The notes: generated by a model from the letters alone, not told the origin. Numbered from the stretch's first letter, positions 44,701 through 52,640 are shown. The stretch is DNA of 64,000 nucleotides from Opitutaceae bacterium (GCA_028284235.1 JANQSC010000012.1:62001-126000); one strand, 5' to 3'. Numbers and translations are program-made.

Positions 44701-45295
44701 CAACGTCGCCAAGTCGGAGAGTATCTTCTCCAACGGCTTGCAGCAGCTGACTCCTTACGCGGAATCCTTAACCGAACGCATGCAGTCGCTCGGATTGTGG
44801 GACATCTCTCGCGGCGGGTGGACTGAAACCTCACGCGTCAGCGAAAACTGGGTGAACGGCGCTCTGACTTCGCTCGCAAGCGCCCAGTCGAAGGAAGGCA
44901 CAGTCAATACCGAGCTTCGGAAGTGGCGCTGGAACGCGATCACCAACTACACCTTCAGCGAAGGCCGCTTCAAGGGACTGGGCGCTGGAGCGGCGGCGCG
45001 CTGGCAAGACGCGGCAGCCGTGGGCTATCCTCTCGAGCGCAACGATCTCGGTCTACTTGTGCCGGTCCTCGACAGCCCGTTCTTCGGAGGCGAGGATTTC
45101 TCGGGCGACGTTTGGTTCAGCTACAAGACGAACTTCTTCAACGACTCCCTCCCGGTGAAGTTCCAGTTGAATTTGGTGAACGCTCTGGGAACGGACGAGC
45201 CTCAGGTTGTGACGAAGAATCCGGACGGACGCACGGCGATCATCCGGAACCCGGCCGAAAAGCGCTGGTTCTTCACCACCACGATCGACTTTTAG
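41777..45295 (+). CDS. Large TonB-dependent receptor (Opitutales type, SusD-less)
   Basis: A 1172-residue outer-membrane receptor. Signal peptide to about residue 31; then DDEEGIEIFELSPFAVDASD, a short N-terminal region typical of receptors from Opitutales, and the plug (NTLAGTRIKTELKDLGSAIS, VVTKDFLEDTGTTSVEDLL, VRGLSKASQTRDYFLSAMGFDGYN, ISRGPNSILFGIGEPGGI). The rest is a long beta-barrel ending RWFFTTTIDF with terminal Phe. No carboxypeptidase-like extension and no SusD partner gene are present. It is divergent from the hybrid two-component sensor and followed by a strong terminator, so it is probably a single-gene unit importing oligosaccharides. Confidence 0.92.
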   Translation: MNIRTYTHFCRWGVFTPLLAFCLLALPRAAGQDDEEGIEIFELSPFAVDASDQSGYRAVNTLAGTRIKTELKDLGSAISVVTKDFLEDTGTTSVEDLLVYTTSTEVGGAYGNFAGPGAAVGDTNANNNARADPASNTRVRGLSKASQTRDYFLSAMGFDGYNTEMVTISRGPNSILFGIGEPGGIIDNTLKKAVLGRNFNTVSARYGSHGTYRGTIDLNRVIVEDRLAVRVNAMHENITFKQRPAFEEDTRYYIATKAVLSKNENNDFLGQTVLRANWERVEIRGTPPDPIPPKDHYSSWWYAPGSSLADAITGVKPNGGWPDDWRNNYASPQWLKNQIFPGEEDPGLEYTSQPGIWNSYAIVWGNPTGAADVGFPSGADWTGNDWSGTQVIHATAGSYTIDDGSEDGVQTPGWFPLFSSHQGGNHRFYGNGFRDHVIMDTSIHDHENLLLQGTSQFSNHDLDAHNFALEQTFLDGRAGIELAVDSQEYQNSRFFPFGRAQYAAVRIDTATYLPNGAENPNVGRPMMSGQWDPVNHRWLDYDTQRATAYYELDFTKSDDWTRHFGKHTFTGLYSKWERDERNYGQAVSWDTAHDADQNYRTIINRPGAWGGRMFAIAYVGDAQFGAATPSDMRLYTEPLDIQVPQVGEFYNNYYWDREDGVIRQSTARVRSLDLWPGRTRQEVDSQAFTVQSRFLDNHLVTTYGTRTDDSRTWQVERIGNPDGSFQVEESWDNWIHGDTGEFRSYAAGPDPVLDTSGDTNTLQAVLHVPLGWTTNLPGSPTFSLHWSESENFNPANVRRDIYNQVIGPPSGETTEKGFSVGLFENRLNMRFNWYETSSNNVTNTNITGSLWQFADIAHFYASRWMNAKNGWLSNDQPSFEDIVFGNPNQDGYPFEADPTLIGDFESYDEVIDAFINQLLPASTREAVNYRIIGEEGNQVIEKDSIQGISSVADVVSEGFEVEATYNINNNWRVAFNVAKSESIFSNGLQQLTPYAESLTERMQSLGLWDISRGGWTETSRVSENWVNGALTSLASAQSKEGTVNTELRKWRWNAITNYTFSEGRFKGLGAGAAARWQDAAAVGYPLERNDLGLLVPVLDSPFFGGEDFSGDVWFSYKTNFFNDSLPVKFQLNLVNALGTDEPQVVTKNPDGRTAIIRNPAEKRWFFTTTIDF

Positions 45296-45328
45296 TTAGT
45301 AGTTAGTAAGCACATCAAGTGATTCAGT

Positions 45329-45363
45329 AAACCCGCGGGCGTGTCCCGCGGGTTTCTTTCTTT
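45329..45363 (+). terminator. Rho-independent terminator of the large TonB receptor gene
   Basis: Perfect 11-bp stem AAACCCGCGGG (45329-45339) and CCCGCGGGTTT (45345-45355) with a five-base loop, followed by TCTTTCTTT. It lies 34 bp after the stop codon. Confidence 0.9.
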
Positions 45364-45403
45364 CCAAGAGGTTCGATGCGAACGAGGTGTACTCCGACAC
45401 TTG

Positions 45404-45484
45404 AATCATACTCTTAATCCTAATCTAATCTTAATCAAAAATAGAAGGGAGTTGGGGTGATTAGGATTAAGATTAAGATTATGA
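45404..45484. repeat. GATTAG-type hexamer hairpin, copy 2
   Basis: Homologous to the element at 23290-23386. A 14-bp perfect stem (TCTTAATCCTAATC at 45412-45425 with GATTAGGATTAAGA at 45459-45472) lies within longer stretches of AATCCT/AATCTT and GGATTA/AGATTA hexamers. It sits between the convergent TonB receptor and FG-GAP cytochrome genes, where it could end transcription of the latter. Confidence 0.75.
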
Positions 45485-45524
45485 GATGGGGTGAAGCGTG
45501 GAATGTTTGGATACGTTTTTAATC

Positions 45525-47141
45525 CTACTCGATCGTTCGATTCTCGAGAACGAGAAGAGCGGGTCCATTTTCCATCTGGTCCTGAAGAACTGCATCCGTT
45601 CCGGCGGGAAGTCCGAGCGGCACGTAGGCGGCTCCGAGGACGATGTCCATGTCGCCATCCTGGTCGAAGTCCCCAGCGTCCATGGTCATCCAACGTCCTT
45701 GTTGCGCGGATGGATGGTGTTTCGGAACGAAATCCATCGGGCCCGCCTGTTCGAGATAGACGAACTGCTCGGGCGTTTCAGCTTCAAAATCGGGGTAGAA
45801 CGAGGATGCCACGATGTCGATGTCCCCATCCAAATCGAAGTCGCCCGCCCGGACGTGGAAGCAGCCGTACATGGGGTAGAAGTAGGACTCCGAAAAACTC
45901 AAGTCGCCATTGTTTGAATACACGCGAACTCCGTGGTAGCGTTTCAGGGTGTTGTAGGGGTCGGAGTCGACGTTGTCCCCGTTTGCGGTCAGTATATCTA
46001 TATCGCCATCTTGGTCGATGTCGGCAAGCTGGAGATCGACGAAGCCCCAAGAAGGGTGTTTAGCGACGAGGATCTTTTCTTCGTACGCGTTGTTTCCTTT
46101 GTTTATAAAGAGGCTCACACGCTCGTTGGCGTCGCTGACGAGGAGGACGATGTCCAGCAATCCGTCTCCATTGAAATCATGTGTCCGACAACGGATCGCT
46201 CCGGTGTCGCGGTAGAGAGCCTGGCCGCTTTCGGGATCAAAGGCGTTGGCAATGCCGGATTGACGGAATATCGAAAAGTCCCCGCCTTCGTCGCCAAAAC
46301 TGCAGACGAGCAGCTCGTCGCGACCGTCCTTGTCCATGTCGGCGAGCTCGATATCGGTTGGACGGTACAGGTCCTTCATGACCAGGCCCTGGGGGAAGTG
46401 CATTTCGCCCAAACGTTGGGCGTGTGCGATCTTGCCAAGCTTCTGGCCGATGAAGTCGCCGGCGATGTCCCCGACCGATAGCAGGTAGAGCGATTCGTCC
46501 GTCGCGATCGCGTCAACCCAGTAGGAGCCTTGCGACGGGATTTGGTCGACGACACCGAGTTTCGAGTTCAACGTCGTGAATTGTTGGTTACGGCTGTCGC
46601 CAATGAGGACCTGGCCCTTGATCGCGTCGATCTTAACCATCGAGGTGATCGCTCCTTTCACGCGGTAGGCGTGCGATTTGGCGGTAAAACGCTCGAGGAC
46701 GCCGGCTGATTTGGGTTTGCCGACTTGCGGCAAGGCAGTCTCGGGAGCGCTTTTTTGGAAATACGCCCGAAGGGATTTCCAATCCTCGTGGCTCATTGCC
46801 GGTGAATCGGGTATCAAGTCTCCAAGTTGCAATGACAAGCGTCGGGCCTCAATCACGGCGCGTTCAACATCGTCGGGATTCGCAATGAAACTCGGATCGT
46901 CGATCCCCATCCGCATGCCCATATAGGTGAGGAGGAAATTCCAGCTACGTTTCGTAAGCAAATCGGGAGGCGTAAACGAGTGGCAGGCGACACAGTGCTG
47001 CTGCGCTAATCGCTCTCCGCGCGCAAGTGAATCTATCGAGCTAGGCGAATCGAATTCTTGAGCGACTCCCAGCGCGGGGACCAAGCTAGCGCCGAGCAAC
47101 GCCAGCGTGCTCACTGAGACTATTGGAAGCTCCACTCTCAT
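45525..47141 (-). CDS. FG-GAP/VCBS repeat protein with cytochrome c-type heme motif
   Basis: A 538-residue exported protein: signal peptide to about residue 28, one heme-binding motif CVACH (50-54) in a short cytochrome-like domain, then a beta-propeller built of FG-GAP/VCBS repeats with calcium-binding signatures (DMDKDGRDELL, DFNGDGLLDIV, DIDQDGDIDIL, DFDLDGDIDIV, DFDQDGDMDIV). The architecture is common in PVC genomes and its function is not established; an extracellular or periplasmic redox or adhesive role is possible. It converges with the large TonB receptor gene. The methionine ligand for heme is not certain. Confidence 0.87.
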   Translation of the reverse strand: MRVELPIVSVSTLALLGASLVPALGVAQEFDSPSSIDSLARGERLAQQHCVACHSFTPPDLLTKRSWNFLLTYMGMRMGIDDPSFIANPDDVERAVIEARRLSLQLGDLIPDSPAMSHEDWKSLRAYFQKSAPETALPQVGKPKSAGVLERFTAKSHAYRVKGAITSMVKIDAIKGQVLIGDSRNQQFTTLNSKLGVVDQIPSQGSYWVDAIATDESLYLLSVGDIAGDFIGQKLGKIAHAQRLGEMHFPQGLVMKDLYRPTDIELADMDKDGRDELLVCSFGDEGGDFSIFRQSGIANAFDPESGQALYRDTGAIRCRTHDFNGDGLLDIVLLVSDANERVSLFINKGNNAYEEKILVAKHPSWGFVDLQLADIDQDGDIDILTANGDNVDSDPYNTLKRYHGVRVYSNNGDLSFSESYFYPMYGCFHVRAGDFDLDGDIDIVASSFYPDFEAETPEQFVYLEQAGPMDFVPKHHPSAQQGRWMTMDAGDFDQDGDMDIVLGAAYVPLGLPAGTDAVLQDQMENGPALLVLENRTIE

Positions 47142-47216
47142 TCGAGACTATACCATCGCTGATTCAGCCTTGGATCAAGCTCGGGAATTCGGATCCTGCG
47201 AGATTGCCCAAGCGGA

Positions 47217-48686
47217 CTAGTTGCGATCGGTCCAATTGGTTCGTATCAGCCCGCGGAGCGATCGGATCGTCTCTGCGTGCGCAGTGGAATGGGCGAGATT
47301 GTTCATTTCAGTCGAATCGTATTTCTGGTCGTAGAGTTCAGTCCCTTGATCGCCTTGGTCGCCCCATTCCACGTAGCGCCAGCGATCCGTACGGACGCTG
47401 TAGCCGGGGGTGTCGACAAACAGGGTCTGAATGAAGGCGGGGCGATCCCATTGGGCGCTGGGATTTTCCAGAAGAGGCCGGAGGGAAACGCCTTCCAGAT
47501 TGTCGGGTGGAGCGAGTCCCGTGAGGTCGGCGAGGGTCGGGTAGATGTCCACGAACTCAACGATGCGCTCGCAGTCGTGATGGTCGGACTCGATTCCGGG
47601 AGCGCGAATAATGAGGGGAGCTCGGACGGACTCCTCGTACAAGCTGTTTTTCCGCCAAAGTCCGTGCTCGCCAAGGTGGTACCCGTGGTCGCCCCAGAGG
47701 ACGATGATGGTGTTCTCTCTCAATCCGAGTTCGTCGACGGCGGCCAACAGTCGACCGATTTGCGCATCCACAAACGAAATACAGGCGTCGTAGGCGAGCT
47801 TGCATTCGCGGGCCTGCCGCTCGGTCGTGTTGAAATTGGGCCATTCGGGCGTAGAGCTCAATGCCGCCGCGGGCACTCGGTCGCGGTAGCCGGCGGGCAT
47901 GCGAGGAATTTGCGCCTCTTCGAAATTGTGTCGTTTGAAGTAGTTCTTGGGAGCGATGTAAGGAATGTGTGGGCGGTAAAATCCGGCTGCGATGAAGAAG
48001 GGCGTTTCTCTATTTTCTTTGAGCAAGCGTATGGTCTCTTTCGCTACGAGTCCGTCGGTTTGTTCGTCGTCGGTTCCGTTCGCTTGTAAGTAGCCCATTG
48101 TGTTGGAGATCGTTAGTTGGGGCGTGTAGAGGGTCAGCAGATGTTCTTCGTCTTTGTCGCTCCCCCGAGGGTTTACGGTTTCGGTCCAAGAAGCCGGGTC
48201 GTCGGCGCCATCCGAGCCGATGTCGAGAGGGACGCGTTGATGGAAAATCTTGCCGACGCGAGCGGTGTAGTATCCGTTTTTCAAAAACAGCTGAGGAAGC
48301 GTTGTCGCGTCGGGAGCCAGTTCGCGGAAGGACATGCGATTGTTGATCATTCCCGTCGTCTGGGGACGAAGTCCGGTGAGCATGGAGGTTCGACTAGGGC
48401 CGCAAGATGGATACTGGCAGTAGGCGCGGTCGAAGCGAACGCCTTCGCGAGCGAGTTGATCGATGTTAGGGGAAGAGGCTTGTTCGACGCCGTAGCACCC
48501 GAGGCGAGTGTTCAGGTCGTCTACGGCGATGAAGAGCACGTTCGGCCTGTCCTGAGCTTGTCGAAGTGGTTTCGGCGAACTCGCCGCAGGTGGCTTTTCG
48601 GGAACCTCTGCAACGGCCGCGCCGTTGCAAAGGGCGAAGAGCGCGAGCGAGAGCAGCGGAATCACAAATCGAGGATTAGTATCCAC
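47217..48686 (-). CDS. Exported sulfatase (iduronate-2-sulfatase-like, Cys-type)
   Basis: A 489-residue sulfatase: signal peptide to about residue 26, metal site FIAVDDLN, modification site CGPSR with Cys95, and LWGDHGYHLGEHGLWRK near the C-terminal third, a motif of iduronate-2-sulfatase-like enzymes. Residues 41-49 (LRQAQDRPN) are encoded by a widespread palindromic repeat inserted in frame between signal peptide and catalytic domain. The start overlaps the end of the PhoD-like gene by 11 bp, so the two are coupled. A sulfated uronate or other GAG-like sugar is a likely substrate class, not proven. Confidence 0.92.
   Translation of the reverse strand: MDTNPRFVIPLLSLALFALCNGAAVAEVPEKPPAASSPKPLRQAQDRPNVLFIAVDDLNTRLGCYGVEQASSPNIDQLAREGVRFDRAYCQYPSCGPSRTSMLTGLRPQTTGMINNRMSFRELAPDATTLPQLFLKNGYYTARVGKIFHQRVPLDIGSDGADDPASWTETVNPRGSDKDEEHLLTLYTPQLTISNTMGYLQANGTDDEQTDGLVAKETIRLLKENRETPFFIAAGFYRPHIPYIAPKNYFKRHNFEEAQIPRMPAGYRDRVPAAALSSTPEWPNFNTTERQARECKLAYDACISFVDAQIGRLLAAVDELGLRENTIIVLWGDHGYHLGEHGLWRKNSLYEESVRAPLIIRAPGIESDHHDCERIVEFVDIYPTLADLTGLAPPDNLEGVSLRPLLENPSAQWDRPAFIQTLFVDTPGYSVRTDRWRYVEWGDQGDQGTELYDQKYDSTEMNNLAHSTAHAETIRSLRGLIRTNWTDRN
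48540..48566 (-). repeat. Widespread short repeat inserted in a sulfatase gene
   Basis: On the minus strand the sequence begins CTTCGACAAGCTCAGGACAG, a short repeat seen as intergenic DNA in many unrelated bacteria. Here it encodes LRQAQDRPN, residues 41-49 of the sulfatase, in the linker after the signal peptide. The open frame is kept. Confidence 0.7.
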
Positions 48687-50199
48687 TTTTTGTATGCGTG
48701 TAGAGTTGGATTCCGTGTTCGTCTCGGAAGTCGAAGGTCAATTCAGCCTTCCCGTTGTTCGTATCGCGTTGCGTTTTCACGAGCAGAAATCCGCCGGACC
48801 GAGGCGACTGGGTGTACGGTTGTCGGACTAAACCTTCGGGGTCGGATGATTTCGGATCACCTGGATTCACTCCGAGTCGAGAGTTCGTATCGGTGAGGGC
48901 CCCGCAAGAAAACTCTTCGATGCCTTGAGACGAGAGGGAATGGTACTGCCAGTGCCGGTCGCCGCAAACGATATAGAAATTCTTCTGGTCCAGCCCCGTC
49001 TCGACAAGCCAGGAGAAGAAGGAGTCGCGCTCGTGTTGAAACCCGCCGATGTTGGTGTGATTGTCGGTCTTGTGAAGCGAATCGGGGCCGATCATGGGAG
49101 TCGGCGAGACGAGGAGTTTAAACGTGGCGTCGCTCGCCAGCAAGGTTTGTTGCAGCCACTCGCGCTGTTTCGTTCCCCAGATGCTCTTGCCTGGGCCGTC
49201 TTCCATGTCGTTGGGGCTTCGATACATTCGATTTTCGGTGAACCAAATTTGGAGGTCCTTGCTGACTCGATGGGTCCGGTAGGTTTTAGCCGAGTCGTTG
49301 TCGGCGGCGGCGTAGGGGAGCTGCTCCATGAGGATCCGGCGGGCCGTTTCGGGCGACGGCGCGTAGTCGCCGGTGTTGTCCCCGTCGTCGATCCGGTAGT
49401 CGTGATCGTCGACTTCCCAGAAAGTGGGCACTTTGGCAAAGAGGTCATGGTAGCGGGGCTGAACGAATTGCTCGTGCCACTTCTGCCGCATTTCGGTGAC
49501 GGTTTCCGCTCGGGGTTCTTTCGGGGTGTCGTAGTAGATCGTGTCGCCCGCTCCGACGAAGAAGTCCGGTTCGATGTCGAGAATGGTTTTGAGAGCCGGG
49601 TAGCCGAGGTGTTTGTCGGGACCTGAGTAGGGTTCCGGAAGTTCGGTCGCATTCAGCTGTAGATGGATCGCGCGGTCAATCCGATTGTCGCCGTGAAACT
49701 TGGCGTAATTCATGCAGGTGGCGACCACGAAGGAAATTGGATCCGAGCCGGTCGGTCCCGGCAAGGTTTTGAAAGTGGCGGTTGGGCCGGTATTCAGATT
49801 TTCCTCATTGAGTCCGATTCGAGAGCGGCAGATATAACGCGTTCCGGCGAGTAGATTGTCCCAGGAGGCCCGGGCGATAAAATCCCGTTCTGGGGTGGCG
49901 TCGAAGACCACGCGCTCGGTTTGGGATGTCTGCTCCTTTCCGTCGATGACTGGAGTGAGGGCGAATTCGACGACTCCGGCGACGCCTTCGAGATCGTTGT
50001 CGACTAGGTGATCGCGTTTAGAAAGTCGCACTTGGGCGAGGGCCCTGTGGTGGGTGACTTCGCCCACCAGGATTCCCGTTCCGGCTACGGGAGCTCTTTC
50101 TTTGCTGCAGCCGCTCGTGACAATGATTAGTGACAATCCGACTACGTTAGTGGCGATAAATATGAGTGAGCGTGATCGCTGTTTGGATGTTCGATACAT
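48676..50199 (-). CDS. PhoD-like alkaline phosphatase/phosphodiesterase, lipoprotein
   Basis: A 507-residue lipoprotein (hydrophobic signal ending VTSGC, lipobox cysteine near residue 31). An N-terminal fibronectin-like domain is followed by the PhoD metallophosphatase domain: FVVATCMNYAKFHG, GDTIYYD near residue 227, FWEVDDHDYRIDDGD near 270, and CGDRHWQYHS near 420. PhoD enzymes usually use iron and calcium and hydrolyse phosphomonoesters or diesters. The 11-bp overlap with the downstream sulfatase implies that the two exported enzymes work on the same material. A similar gene lies at 50898. Confidence 0.88.
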   Translation of the reverse strand: MYRTSKQRSRSLIFIATNVVGLSLIIVTSGCSKERAPVAGTGILVGEVTHHRALAQVRLSKRDHLVDNDLEGVAGVVEFALTPVIDGKEQTSQTERVVFDATPERDFIARASWDNLLAGTRYICRSRIGLNEENLNTGPTATFKTLPGPTGSDPISFVVATCMNYAKFHGDNRIDRAIHLQLNATELPEPYSGPDKHLGYPALKTILDIEPDFFVGAGDTIYYDTPKEPRAETVTEMRQKWHEQFVQPRYHDLFAKVPTFWEVDDHDYRIDDGDNTGDYAPSPETARRILMEQLPYAAADNDSAKTYRTHRVSKDLQIWFTENRMYRSPNDMEDGPGKSIWGTKQREWLQQTLLASDATFKLLVSPTPMIGPDSLHKTDNHTNIGGFQHERDSFFSWLVETGLDQKNFYIVCGDRHWQYHSLSSQGIEEFSCGALTDTNSRLGVNPGDPKSSDPEGLVRQPYTQSPRSGGFLLVKTQRDTNNGKAELTFDFRDEHGIQLYTHTKSGY

Positions 50200-50402
50200 G
50201 GGTTAGGGAATGACCGGACGAAGTGGGGATTGAATACTGGAGACATGTGCAAGATGGGGCGGAATAAGGATCGGGTCAATGCAGTGGCGCGATATCAGGG
50301 AAAAGGCATCGAATTGAAAAAAGTGGAGAATCCCTGTCACCTCCGTCCGTTAGGAAGGCACTCTCTGGGTGAACAACGAAATAATTCTAAACACATATCA
50401 CC
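50200..50402. other. Intergenic region upstream of the PhoD-like gene
   Basis: About 200 bp separating the minus-strand PhoD-like gene from a small plus-strand reading frame. No repeat or palindrome stands out. Confidence 0.35.
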
Positions 50403-50624
50403 ATGAATCACATCCAGTCACCCAGCATTGAAAACACAATGAACACCACGAAATCACAGAATGTTTTTGTCGGAATCGCGGGAATTGTCGGAGGCGTCAG
50501 TCTCGTAATTGTCACCATGATCGCGATCCTCTCGCCGCACAGTCTATCCGTTGCCCCTTGGATCGTGGGAGGGCTGTCCGCGATGGGGGTCGCCTTGGGC
50601 TACTTCTCGTCGAACAAGGATTAG
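50403..50624 (+). CDS. Small hypothetical membrane protein
   Basis: A 73-residue frame with two hydrophobic stretches (VFVGIAGIVGGVSLVIVTMIAIL and APWIVGGLSAMGVALGYF) joined by a short loop, ending in SSNKD. It could be a two-helix inner-membrane protein. No clear ribosome binding site precedes the ATG at 50403 or the alternative ATG at 50439. I do not recognise a family. It is retained because the hydrophobic pattern is protein-like and it is not antisense to another gene. Confidence 0.45.
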   Translation: MNHIQSPSIENTMNTTKSQNVFVGIAGIVGGVSLVIVTMIAILSPHSLSVAPWIVGGLSAMGVALGYFSSNKD

Positions 50625-50633
50625 GATCTAGTT

Positions 50634-50836
50634 TTTTGTCACCGCCCCGTCAGCGCCGGGGCTAGGATGCCTCCGAAGTTTCGGAGGCAAATAGGATGTC
50701 TCCTCCGTCGACAAATAATGTTCGACTGAATACTTCTATCGGGTCCCAAATGACCTGATTTCTCAGACGAAGTCTGAGATCCTTAATGTCCCCGCGAAGC
50801 GGGGACTCCTAGCCCCGATTTTATCGGGGCGATGAC
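50634..50836. repeat. Mosaic intergenic palindromic repeat, locus 3
   Basis: A 200-bp element whose ends are inverted copies of one module: TTTGTCACCGCCCCG with CGGGGCTAGGATG at the left, and CTCCTAGCCCCGAT with ATCGGGGCGATGAC at the right. Between them are hairpins GCCTCCGA/TCGGAGGC (50669-50688), TCTCAGAC/GTCTGAGA (50761-50779) and GTCCCCGC/GCGGGGAC (50788-50806); the last two have GAA loops. The end module is shared with 61-96. Confidence 0.75.
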
Positions 50837-50897
50837 GAACATTCTATCTTCCCACGTTGAAGCTTGCTCCGTGAAACGAACTCCTCAGGTTGTCCTC

Positions 50898-52337
50898 ATG
50901 AGAACCTGCCCCTTTCTGACTGTCCTTGCCTTGCTCGCAACGCTCTCTTCGGTACGTGCCCAGCCGTATTTCGGTAATGGGATCAAAATAGGCGAGACGA
51001 GCGATAGCTCGACGATTGTCTGGCTGCGATTGACCGATCGGGCGGAGCCGAAGTGGGACGGCCTAAAATGGATCGGCGCAGCCGATCGCAATTTTGACGA
51101 GGGTGAGCTGGGGGAAAAACAATTCCCGGAAGGAGCGATTCTTTCGGATATGGAGGGCAGCTTGTCCGGGATGGATGGATACGCGCGGATCAGCTGGTGG
51201 CCGGAAGGTCGCCCGGGCTCGAAGATGCAGACGGATTGGCTGGCGGTCGATCCAAATCGAGATTTCACGCGACAAGTGGTCCTGGAGGATTTGCAGGCGG
51301 ATCAGGGCTATTTCTTGAAAGTGGAGAGTCGCTCCGGCGGCGGCGAAGCGGGAAAAGCATTTTCGGGCTCGTTTCGAACGGCTCCGGGCCCGGACGCGAG
51401 CAAACACTTTCGGTTTGTCGTTTCGACCTGCCAAAGCTGGATAACCCGGGACAAGGGCACAGCGGGGCTGCAGATCTACGATCGTATGCTGGCGCTGGAC
51501 CCGGCGTTTTTCGCTCACATGGGGGACATTGTCTATTACGACAAGCGAAGCCAGGGAGGGGACGTGGACGCTCGGACGCCAGCCTTGGCCCGCTTTCACT
51601 GGAACCGGTGGTACGGTTGCTCGGACATCGTTAAGTTCCACAGTCGCGTATCCAGTTTCTTCATAAAAGACGATCACGACACGGTTACGAATGACAGCGT
51701 GCCGGGCGACCAGGTGGGCGAGCTTTCCTGGGTGCGGGGGCTTTCGATTTTCCGGGAGCAAGTCCCCATGGGGCACCCGACTTATCGCAGTCGGCGCTGG
51801 AGCGAGGATTTGCATTTCTGGTTTGTGGAAGGGCGGGACTATCGGAGTCCGAACAACATGCCGGACGGGCCGGACAAGACGATTTGGGGAGCCGAGCAAA
51901 AGGCGTGGTTCAAGGAAGAGGTTCGGGCCTCGGATGCGCCGTTCAAGATTTTGTTTTCCCCCACGCCGGTCGTCGGGCCTGATCGGGTGAACAAGAAGGA
52001 CAATCACTCGAATTCCAACTGGCAGCATGAAGGGGACGAGATTCGCCAGTTCTGTATGGAAAACAACGTGATTGTCATTTGCGGCGATCGGCATTGGCAG
52101 TTCCACAGCAAGGACGACGAGACGGGTGTGCACGAATTCTCCTCGGGCGCGTCCTCGAAAAAACACGTGGGCGGGTTTTCGATGGACTTGAGAACGGACG
52201 AGCACCAGTACCTCGCGATCATCGCGGGCTTCCTCAGCGGCGAGGTGATTCCCGGCGACGACGGTTCGCGGCTCGTCATGCGGCACCACCGTGTCGACGG
52301 CAGCGTGGCTTACGAGTACACGTTTTCGTCGCAGTGA
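50898..52337 (+). CDS. PhoD-like alkaline phosphatase/phosphodiesterase, exported
   Basis: A 479-residue secreted protein, signal peptide to about residue 22 (LLATLSSVRAQ) when started at the ATG at 50898. PhoD motifs: VVSTCQSWITRDKG, GDIVYYDKRSQGGD, FIKDDHDTVTND and CGDRHWQFHSKDD. It is a divergent paralogue of the lipoprotein at 48676 and differs in lacking a lipobox. The neighbourhood again includes sulfatases. Phosphate release from polysaccharide or lipid debris is a reasonable guess; substrate not identifiable. Confidence 0.88.
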   Translation: MRTCPFLTVLALLATLSSVRAQPYFGNGIKIGETSDSSTIVWLRLTDRAEPKWDGLKWIGAADRNFDEGELGEKQFPEGAILSDMEGSLSGMDGYARISWWPEGRPGSKMQTDWLAVDPNRDFTRQVVLEDLQADQGYFLKVESRSGGGEAGKAFSGSFRTAPGPDASKHFRFVVSTCQSWITRDKGTAGLQIYDRMLALDPAFFAHMGDIVYYDKRSQGGDVDARTPALARFHWNRWYGCSDIVKFHSRVSSFFIKDDHDTVTNDSVPGDQVGELSWVRGLSIFREQVPMGHPTYRSRRWSEDLHFWFVEGRDYRSPNNMPDGPDKTIWGAEQKAWFKEEVRASDAPFKILFSPTPVVGPDRVNKKDNHSNSNWQHEGDEIRQFCMENNVIVICGDRHWQFHSKDDETGVHEFSSGASSKKHVGGFSMDLRTDEHQYLAIIAGFLSGEVIPGDDGSRLVMRHHRVDGSVAYEYTFSSQ

Positions 52338-52359
52338 CTGAACTTCCGACCTGAATAAA

Positions 52360-52640
52360 CGCGCCGAGACGTCGCGTTCCACCTCATACTCAAGGGGCGA
52401 AAGGTGGAACCCGACCTCCGGGCGGGTTTTAGGTTGACGCCTATACGATCAGCGGGAGAGCGATGACAATAAACTCACTGGTTGTAGAAAAAGAACATCG
52501 TTCCTTGCTCGCTTCGCTCGCGCGTCACTAGCGCTCCCGCCGAGGCGGGATCGATAGGTATCCGCTTCCGTCTTCGTCCCACCCTTGGGACTACGCCGCG
52601 ACAAGTCGCGGATAATAGGCTCGATGCGGATTCGCTACGC
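52360..52640. repeat. Mosaic intergenic palindromic repeat, locus 4
   Basis: Contains four modules shared with other loci: a 56-bp hairpin (52360-52415; arms around CGCGTTCCACCT and AGGTGGAACCCGAC) also at 58211 and 60513; a TTGACGCCTAT...AGCGGGA tail (52434-52457) also twice at 58166-58314; GCGATGACAA (about 52459-52469) as at locus 1; and CGTCTTCGTCC/GGACTACGCCG (52569-52598) as at 60476. Two more hairpins, CCCGCC/GGCGGG and CCGCGAC/GTCGCGG, lie near 52538-52553 and 52596-52612. No coding content. Confidence 0.75.

Noticed and set aside
50403..50624. Idea that the 73-residue membrane protein is a type I toxin
   Set aside because: Two hydrophobic stretches are compatible with many small proteins; no antisense RNA promoter or toxin-family motif is visible, so it is kept only as hypothetical.
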